A stretch of 64,000 nucleotides of DNA from Sordariomycetes sp. S80-01Y. Taxonomy: Eukaryota; Ascomycota; Sordariomycetes. Both the position numbers and the translations under genes were made by a program. The stretch covers positions 2,108,001 to 2,172,000 of the forward strand of contig JAXQJY010000027.1 in the NCBI GenBank assembly GCA_037042185.1, given 5' to 3'. The notes under the pieces were generated by a model. That model saw nothing but the letters and a program-made list of their open reading frames with translations, ran no database searches and was not told the DNA's origin. Below are positions 57,379 through 64,000 of this stretch, piece by piece. Each line of letters begins with the position of its first letter. Position 1 is the first letter of the stretch.

Positions 57379-57758
57379 TAGCATACGATTTGCATCAATG
57401 TGAACTATTTTGAGAACAAGATTAATCTGAACAATCGAATGTATTCGTATCGGGCCATTCACCATTACTCATGCCTTCAGCTTACCAAGGCTGCGCATTG
57501 CCATAGTTAAGCAATAGCTTGGCAATCTGAAACTGATAGCGATCAACAGTAAGCAAAACCCCGTATTGAACAAAGCCCTTCTTGGAACGAACGGCGAGAA
57601 CATCATCGTCCCTAAGTCGGACTGTTTTTGTTGAACGCAGGGACGTTTACTAGTACCGCTAACGGCCTCACTCTCCCTTGATTTAACTGCACCTATCGTA
57701 AGTTGGAGCAAAAGCTTCCGGAAACGCTAAACTCATTTAGCTGCCTGGTATCTGACTG
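57379..57758. other. Convergent intergenic region
   Basis: 3' flanks of the P450 and FAH genes. No gene seen. Confidence 0.45.
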
Positions 57759-59054
57759 TCATATTTCATAACCATTGTCCCAGGCCTCCAGGATAGTCGA
57801 TTGACAGCTTCCAAAACCCACCCTCTCACCATTGGGAAGCTCAGCCCAGCCTCGGATGGTCACTTCGTCCCCGTCCCGCAAGAAGACACGATCGCTACCA
57901 TCGATTGGAATTGGGCTTCTTCCACCATTAGTAAGCTCCAGTAGGCTGCCTTGAGAACCAAGATCGGTTCCGCTGATGGTGCCTGAGCCCAGTAGGTCGC
58001 CGGTGTTCAGATTGCAGCCGCCCAAGGTGTGGTGGGCGATCATTTGAGGGAACGACCACAAGAGATGCTTGGCGTTGGAACGTGTGACAACCGTTGACTC
58101 CTTGGAATCCCGAGCCTTGATTGCGACTTGAAGTTGAATGTCAAAGACGGTCTTGGCAACTTCTTGCTTCAAATATGGCTGGACGGGACTCTCGTTTTTG
58201 ATTCCCTCTGTACGGAAAGACTCCAGGGCATCCGCTAAAACAACCCAAGCGCTAATGCTGCTGGCAAAGTTCTTCGAGTTGAAGGGGCCCAGAGGAACAT
58301 ACTCCCAGGCTTGAATATCACGCGCCGACCAATCATTCAATAGGACGTAGCCAAAGATGTACTCCTCGGCTTCACCAACTCGAATACCCGAAAACTGCTT
58401 GTTGCCTTTGGCAATGAAGGCGCCGAGCTCCAATTCAATGTCAAGCTTCTTGGTAGGGCGCCACGTGGGCTTCCTATTCTCGTCGAGTATCTGACCCCAG
58501 GGACGGCGAACTGGGGTACCAGAAACCGCGACCGAGGATGCACGACCGTGGTAGGCAACGGGTAAATGGGTGTAGTTTGGCTGAAGCGCATTTTCTGGCC
58601 CTCGGAATAGGACGCCCACATTGTAAGCATGGTTCTTGCCGACGTAGAAGTCGGTGTAGTCGCCAATGTGCAGCGGAACATGCATCTGCACCTTATCCAG
58701 ATGGAGTAGGCTGGCGTCGCGTAAGATGTAGTTATCTTGAAGGCAATCAGCCAGAGGTGTGTCTTTGGCCAATACCTTTTGCAGGTATTGGCGAACCTGT
58801 CGGTGCGTAGCGCGACCTAGTGCAGCAAAGTCGTTGAGGGTCTCCCTTTTCACTGCTGCGATGATGGGCTGGTGGTTGGGGAGGCCGTCGAAACCATGAC
58901 CGTCTGCGAAGACCTTGAGATCTAGGGCGTGATTGCCAATTGCAACGGCTACACGAGGCTCGGGAGCATCCTCGTAGCTGATGACGCCGAAAGGGATGTT
59001 GGCAAGGCTGAAACAGTGCCCAGCGGGAATCTCTACCCAGGACAAACCAGTCAT
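57759..59054 (-). CDS. fahA: Fumarylacetoacetase
   Basis: Single exon, 431 aa, the normal size. The metal and catalytic residues known from the mouse enzyme are all present: DYTDFYVGKNHAYNVG (Asp and catalytic His), VLFRGPENALQPNY (Arg), KKLDIELELGAFIA (paired Glu), LLNDWSARDIQAWEYVPLGP (Asp), and FNSKNFASS (Lys). The C-terminal part has HTLGGCNLNTGDLLGSGTIS. It hydrolyses fumarylacetoacetate to fumarate and acetoacetate, the last step of the homogentisate pathway. It is convergent with the P450. Two CGGAATC copies lie about 300 bp upstream, in the direction of the gene. Confidence 0.95.
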   Translation of the reverse strand: MTGLSWVEIPAGHCFSLANIPFGVISYEDAPEPRVAVAIGNHALDLKVFADGHGFDGLPNHQPIIAAVKRETLNDFAALGRATHRQVRQYLQKVLAKDTPLADCLQDNYILRDASLLHLDKVQMHVPLHIGDYTDFYVGKNHAYNVGVLFRGPENALQPNYTHLPVAYHGRASSVAVSGTPVRRPWGQILDENRKPTWRPTKKLDIELELGAFIAKGNKQFSGIRVGEAEEYIFGYVLLNDWSARDIQAWEYVPLGPFNSKNFASSISAWVVLADALESFRTEGIKNESPVQPYLKQEVAKTVFDIQLQVAIKARDSKESTVVTRSNAKHLLWSFPQMIAHHTLGGCNLNTGDLLGSGTISGTDLGSQGSLLELTNGGRSPIPIDGSDRVFLRDGDEVTIRGWAELPNGERVGFGSCQSTILEAWDNGYEI

Positions 59055-59352
59055 TGTGGCAATGTATGGGAAAAGTGATCATGAAGAGAAAACCCGTTCT
59101 TATATCAGTGGATGTTCACTTAGCCGAGTTTCGATGGAGTACAAATCAGGGTACTCTCTCCCGGGTCTAAGGTCCTAATGCCACTTGATAGCGGGACTTG
59201 GAATGACAATGACACTGTTTAAGAGCACGCGATCGCATTCTTCTAGTATGCCGCCACGTCATGATAGTATGCGGTACTGGTTTGATTTAGACAACCATCG
59301 TGCGAGAGTGGATGTGCGCCCAGTATCTATTGCCGAAGCCGTTCGCCAGTTC

Positions 59353-59369
59353 GATTCCGCGCGATTCCG
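59353..59369 (-). promoter_or_regulatory. Two CGGAATC copies upstream of FAH
   Basis: GATTCCG occurs at 59353-59359 and 59363-59369 on the plus strand, that is CGGAATC on the FAH strand, with a 10-bp repeat step (CGG-N7-CGG). The pair lies 299-315 bp before the FAH ATG. The heptamer is the one that is tandemly repeated in the HGD/P450 promoter. Confidence 0.5.
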
Positions 59370-60162
59370 GCCCGAGCCCAACTCCACCACTATGTTGATC
59401 TACGCAGATTAGCCAAAATAAGAAGTACCATTGTTCTTATTGCCATTGATTCTGACTTACGCATTGACATAAATCACCGTACATCAGGGCCGACATGGAC
59501 TACGCTTCCAGCAAGGAAACGATGGCAGCACAGCTAGGGTTAAGACCTGCACGACGCCTAGTACGAGTTGAATCGAAAGCCATCATCAATTAGGTCAGAT
59601 TGTACCTCTCACCTGTAATTCGTAAGGAAAAAAACCAAATGGCATGGCGTCGTGAGGACCTCGGCCAAACCTTCCATAATCGCATGCTTTCGCCCGTCTT
59701 ATCCAGTTTGGGTCTGCACAGCTGCTCTGCTTTGATTTTGCAAGCTAATATATACGTACGGCAACCTATCCAAAGGCGAAAAGAGATCAGCCATCTGCCT
59801 CTTGAGCTGAGTGACGTATAGAACGTCCCGATCCCCGTTATTCAGAAGGCTGATGGTTCGGGCGCCGTCATCTGACAGTCTGTTGCCATTCTGCAATACT
59901 CGTAGGATGCATTTCGCAACACGAGACCTTTGTTGATCCCGAAGAACCAGGCGGCGAAACAGAATTGGATGAGATATCTTGTTAACATTTATCATAAAGA
60001 TGTGCAACCAAAGACCAATATCGGCTCTCAACGGCTTTGGCCACCTCAGAATTGCGGCGCAGGATACTTGCCGCAATTCAACTCTCCAGTCGTCTAAGCC
60101 TCTGGAACTTGTCAAACTTCAGATTTCGGCTGCTCTCGAAGGGGCTACACCGACATATAAGT

Positions 60163-60558
60163 TTATTGCCTGGTAAAATAGTTGGCTCCGCGTTTATTTT
60201 CGTTTCGCCCTGTCAACTTCGCCCAGGTCGTTACCAAGATACTTACAGCCCCTCGGTGGGAGAGCTCACGTAGCAGCAATGACGGTTTCAAAATCGAGCA
60301 TAGTCGAACACCCCTCGAAATCTTGCCATTTCCAATCCAGGTGTTGCGCATAAGCTCCCTCCAAGCCTTCAATTCCACCTCAATGCGTTCTTTGGAGCTT
60401 AGCCCCGTACGTCGCCTGGTGTTGACCGGAGGACGAGGCATCGAGGCCGGTAGAGATTGCGTGGACGCCAACGACGCTGGACTACCGCCGAGACCATCTT
60501 CAGTAAGCAAAGATGTTATTGAGGGCAACACCGAATGTGAGCTGGGAGGCTCCATCAA
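60163..60558 (-). other. Doubtful open frame, possible exon or relic
   Basis: A 131-codon ATG-initiated frame. The middle (RRRTGLSSKERIEVELKAWR) looks more protein-like than the usual shadow frames and has the feel of a short helical DNA-binding or element-encoded segment, but I do not recognise the family. No splice partners or neighbouring element genes were found. It could be a fragment of a decayed gene or chance. Confidence 0.2.
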
Positions 60559-61068
60559 GAGCCCAATTTGCCCCCCTCCCCCCCCCGTGAAGATCTTCGC
60601 CCGCAGCCCCTGTCACTTCCCCAGACTAAAAGCTCTGGATCTCACCGGAAAGGGGCTCCCCACCAATGACAAGGCCGAGGGCGCTCCAGCGATCCGGGCC
60701 TAGCGATTGGACTTCCCGACCAATCTTGACATGCATTAGACCGGCGTACGCGGAGTCCAACCGGTGACCCGCAACGAATGCGCATTGTTCTTGAGTTTTT
60801 AGTTCGAACGCCAAAATGAGACGGAACACGGGCTACGCTTCTGGCTTCCACCAGATCTGTGGCGGCGGATTCGAGCCCATGAGCCTCGAGCTTCTCGTGG
60901 CGTACGCTAGGCGAGTCATTCCCACTCGGTTGTCGCTGAAATGATGCCCAACGCCGTACTAATAACCATACGTTGCTCTCCAGGTTCAGTCGGGCTCTGC
61001 TTTCCAAAGATGTTCTTGATGTCTTTGTTTTCGAGTGCTCTGGCGCCTGATTGCATGCCTTCACCATT

Positions 61069-62528
61069 ATGGCGTCAGATCTTGTCGCGTCGCTGCTGGC
61101 GGCGTCGGTGACGGTCATCGTAGTAACCGCGGTCCTCGTCTTCATGCGCTTGTGGATCCGCTGGCGTCTGGGGAATCTGGGGATGGACGATTGTGAGTTC
61201 TTGGCTCGGCTGTGGGGCACATTTTGGCGTGCAACTAACGACGCGTAGATATGGTGGCTATCAGTTGGACTTTGTTGACAACTATGTGCGTATTGACGAT
61301 TCTTGGTCAGTAAACTTAACTCTTGGTTCATCCAAAATGGCTAATAGTCCACAGCCAGCCAACAAGGTGCACTAGGACAACGTCGAAAGACTGTCAGTGA
61401 CCCGTCGTACGAGGTTTACCTGAGAGTAAGACACAGCCTTATATCAGATCGGCTACGCCTTCTGACCCGACGATAGTACAACGCAGGCATATCGCCCACA
61501 TTCAGTTGGGGCGTTGCTGCCGCCAAGATATCTTTTGCGTTATTGTACATCCGCATCTTGCCCCAGCGCTTCTTAATGATACTCAACAGGCTCCTCATAG
61601 TTTTCTTGATTTGTCAAGCTATAGAGGAGTCACTGATACCGATTCTCAAGTGCAATCCAATCCAGGCATCCTTCAGAGTCGACATCGAGGGCAAGTGCTT
61701 GGACCTGCGGGTAATGTGGTGGTGCACTGTAGGTCATCCAGCCCCTACGGTAGCACTCAACGCTAACAGTAACAGTTCGGCTTCAACATTACTTCCGATC
61801 TCATATTGTTTATTCAGCCGATTCCTTCGGTCTGGCGACTGCAGATGGCGAAAGCGAAGCGTGTCGGCATACTTGCTATGTTGTCGCTCGGCTTACTGTT
61901 AGAGTCACAGCACCCATTCGCAGAATCGAACCTGACCTGAGTATAGTGTTTGTATTATATCGGTAATCAGGATAGTCAGCGTTACGCGCATCCACGAGGA
62001 TGAAACATGTAAGTCTGTGGTGTTCAAGCCCAACTTCGCTAATTAACCTCGCTAGATCGCATTGCGCAAGCCATGATTTGGTCGGAAGTCGAAGTCGCGG
62101 CTTTGTTGATTTGCTCGTGTATTCCGAGCTTGCGGCAAGTCATCTCCAAGATTCCCTGGCTAAGCCAAGCCTTTGGTCTTGCAAGCGGCTGGGCTTCCAG
62201 AGGCCAGTACAATGACCACTCAAAACCAAAGGACGGCTCGATACCCTTGGTTCATCGCCATGAGTACATACCAAGTTCAAGAGTGAATCGACACGGAACA
62301 CACGACTCTCAAAAGTTCGGCACATCGAGTCGAGCCGTCGCAGCCTCAGCAAGCAACAACGACAGCCAAGAAGAGATTTTGCCGCACAAGACAGACGGCA
62401 ACGGAGCGATCCTGGTGACGAAAGAGCTGGCGCGTGACGTCGAGTACGATGCCGCAAGGACAGAATCGTCGACCACTTTATCATTTAACAATGCAGATGG
62501 GATTGAACCTGAATATAGGACACCATAG
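61069..62528 (+). CDS. PTH11-like/rhodopsin-domain seven-helix membrane protein
   Basis: Seven exons: 61069-61192, 61249-61305, 61355-61425, 61477-61710, 61776-61897, 61971-62008 and 62056-62528; all junction phases agree, 372 aa. The seven predicted helices include SVTVIVVTAVLVFMRLW, YMVAISWTLLTTMCVLTI, FSWGVAAAKISFALLYIRIL, FGFNITSDLILFIQPIPSVW, KRVGILAMLSLGLLIVSV and the EVEVAALLICSCIPSLRQVI helix. ISPTFSWGVAAAKISFALLY and LGLLIVSVTRI are typical of the fungal rhodopsin (DUF3328-unrelated, PF20684-type) family, which includes PTH11-like receptors. The tail of about 120 residues is polar and cytosolic. No CFEM domain is present. These proteins are thought to sense surface or chemical cues; its ligand is unknown. 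A true G-protein partner is not shown. Confidence 0.8.
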
Positions 62529-63025
62529 TCCCGGAACATGAGAAAGGTGTATAGGCGTCGGGATGGGGTTTGTGATTTTGGGATATGATACCCCAGCTTT
62601 GAGACGAGCTACTAAAAACGATGATACCACCACCTCCAACGTGCACCACTCCATTTTCATTTTGAGTGGCCGTTCTACTTCAGATGCTGAGTGTCTGTAT
62701 GTTGGTGTCTGAAACCAGTAGGTCCCTTTCGGAACCTAGCTCGTGGACACCTAGAACACTAGACGGCGATTTCGGCCTCTAGATACCTGGAATAGTCGCT
62801 TTCCACAACGCCAAGCTCTTGTAGTCTAGTTTTTAACGGGACATCCAACCAAATACTTCATTTGCTCGGTTCTGGGCGCGGAGCCTTCTCCTCCGCTTTC
62901 CCGAGTCTCCGCACGGCTCGGGTGGGGGTAGCACTGAGGGGGACACTCCGCAACAGCAACTTTACATCTGCATCCCCCATCATATATCCTGCATATACAT
63001 ATACGACCAGGGTTGAATTTGCGAG
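62529..63025. other. Intergenic region before the short-chain dehydrogenase
   Basis: Promoter region of the dehydrogenase gene. No gene seen. Confidence 0.45.
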
Positions 63026-63841
63026 ATGACTATGGACTTTGAAGGCAAAGTCATCGCCATCACCGGCGGCGCCAGTGGCATTGGCCTTGCAACCGCCAAG
63101 ATAGTCTCTGAGCGGGGCGGAACCGTCTGTGTCGCGGACAGAGATCCCGAAGCATTGAGGACAACAGAGGAATTCTTCAAAGCTCAGGGAAAAGGGGAGA
63201 AGTACCAAATTGCGGATGTTGACGTTTCATCCAAGGAATCGGTGGAAAGCTGGATTGGCGGAATTGTAAAACAATTCGGTCGGCTAGATGGGGCAGCCAA
63301 CATCGCTGGAGTTATCGGGCGGAACCATTCCAAGGGATCTATTGCAGACCTCGAAGATGATGAGTGGGACAGGATCATTGCTACAAACCTGACTGGATCT
63401 ATGTACTGCATGCGCGCGGAGCTCAACAATATCGTCGACGGTGGTTCAATTGTGAACATGGCATCGATCCACAGCCTCAAAGGCAAGTCACTTGAGGCAG
63501 GAGACTTATCAGGAGACTGACCTCTCCCAGGAATGGCAGGCCACGGCGCCTATGCTGCAAGCAAGCATGGGCTTTTGGGGCTCACTCGAGCTGCTGCTCA
63601 GGAAGTTGGAGGACGAGAGATCAGAGTCAACGCTGTAGCGCCAGGGTCAATCTATACGCCTATGATGCAAAAGGCATGGGATGCAATAGGGCGACCAAAA
63701 GATGCTCCTTTCGACGAGCCCACCGCGATTCGACGACAGGGTACAGCCGAAGAGGTTGCAAAGGTCGTTGTCTTCCTTCTGGGACCTGAGAGCACCTTTG
63801 TGAGTGGAGCATGCTACTCAGTGGATGGAGCGTGGACTTGA
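63026..63841 (+). CDS. Classical short-chain dehydrogenase/reductase
   Basis: Two exons, 63026-63482 and 63531-63841, 255 aa. The intron is of GC-AG type (AAAG|GCAAGT to CTCCCAG|GA); splicing there restores SLKGMAGHGAYAASKHG across the junction, which holds the catalytic YxxxK. The cofactor loop is ITGGASGIGLATA (TGxxxGxG), with NIAG in place of NNAG, and Ser in SIVNMASIHS. An acidic residue after strand 2 (VADRDPE) suggests NAD(H) preference. C-terminal RVNAVAPGSIYTPM is typical of classical SDRs. The substrate is unknown. Its place beyond the receptor gene leaves membership in the aromatic cluster open. Confidence 0.9.
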
Positions 63842-64000
63842 GCGCATTATGGTCTCTTCCTCCTTTTCGTGTTGTGTTATAAGGCGAAGAAAAGTCTTGA
63901 ACAATCAATCCAGAGACGACTGGGGCCTGTTTCTCAAATTTGAGCTATCTATCTCATTACGTCTTTATTCCAAGAGCAAGTGTGCCCAATGACCTTGAAC

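Larger units (their letters stand above)
59055..61068. other. Intergenic region between FAH and the receptor gene
   Basis: 2 kb holding the FAH promoter at its left end and the receptor promoter at its right end. One minus-strand open frame at 60163-60558 is listed separately as doubtful. A C-rich run lies at 60571-60587. Confidence 0.45.

Noticed and set aside
59185-59412. 75-codon frame upstream of FAH
   Set aside because: Short, without domain, and lies in the FAH promoter over the CGGAATC pair.
61911-61935. T-loop-like sequence on the minus strand suggesting a tRNA
   Set aside because: Lies in intron 5 of the receptor gene, and no matching acceptor or anticodon stem could be folded by eye.
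49930-63841. Maleylacetoacetate isomerase (GST-type) in the cluster
   Set aside because: No frame with a GST N-terminal SSCSxRV-type motif was found on either strand in this interval.

Overview
The window is nuclear DNA of a filamentous ascomycete (Pezizomycotina, most likely a plant-associated Sordariomycete). The signs are short introns of about 48-98 bp, a Zn2Cys6 regulator, a CYT-18-type mitochondrial tyrosyl-tRNA synthetase, a PTH11/rhodopsin-domain receptor, and a plant-biomass and aromatic-catabolism gene set. I assembled 24 protein genes by joining exons at GT-AG sites (one GC-AG) and checking the phase across each junction. I saw no rRNA, CRISPR array or intact transposon, and no convincing tRNA, though I could not run a tRNA search.

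Region 1 (0-16.6 kb) is mostly conserved housekeeping. It holds a DUF1479 dioxygenase-like protein, a Kap120/importin-11 karyopherin, a quinone oxidoreductase, the Dsk2 ubiquitin shuttle, Npr2 of the SEACIT/GATOR1 brake on TORC1, the mitochondrial TyrRS divergent from the succinate dehydrogenase anchor subunit (shared promoter with CCAAT boxes), and a FAD monooxygenase. Region 2 (16.9-34.6 kb) holds a secreted LVIVD-type protein, a Maf nucleotide pyrophosphatase, the tandem-bromodomain RSC subunit Rsc4, an uncharacterised multi-pass membrane protein, adenine phosphoribosyltransferase, and an EDEM/Mnl1-type GH47 protein with a PA domain. Region 3 (36-45 kb) looks like nutrient scavenging: ACC deaminase, a Dal5-type permease divergent from a cytosolic GH105 unsaturated-glycuronyl hydrolase, a monocarboxylate-type MFS transporter and a GPR1/FUN34/YaaH acetate transporter.

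A gene-poor stretch (45.2-49.9 kb) leads into Region 4 (49.9-64 kb), the most interesting part. A Zn2Cys6 regulator, a nitrilase, homogentisate 1,2-dioxygenase, a CYP504-family P450 (phenylacetate hydroxylase family) and fumarylacetoacetase lie side by side, followed by a seven-helix PTH11-like receptor and a short-chain dehydrogenase. Read as a pathway: arylacetonitrile to arylacetate (nitrilase), ring hydroxylation toward homogentisate (CYP504), ring cleavage (HGD), hydrolysis to fumarate and acetoacetate (FAH). The HGD/P450 divergent promoter carries three tandem 15-bp units with six CGG triplets (each a CGGN3CGG direct repeat). The same heptamer CGGAATC occurs twice upstream of FAH and once upstream of the nitrilase, which suggests co-regulation by the neighbouring Zn2Cys6 factor. 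That the cluster forms one nitrile-to-central-metabolism regulon is my inference.
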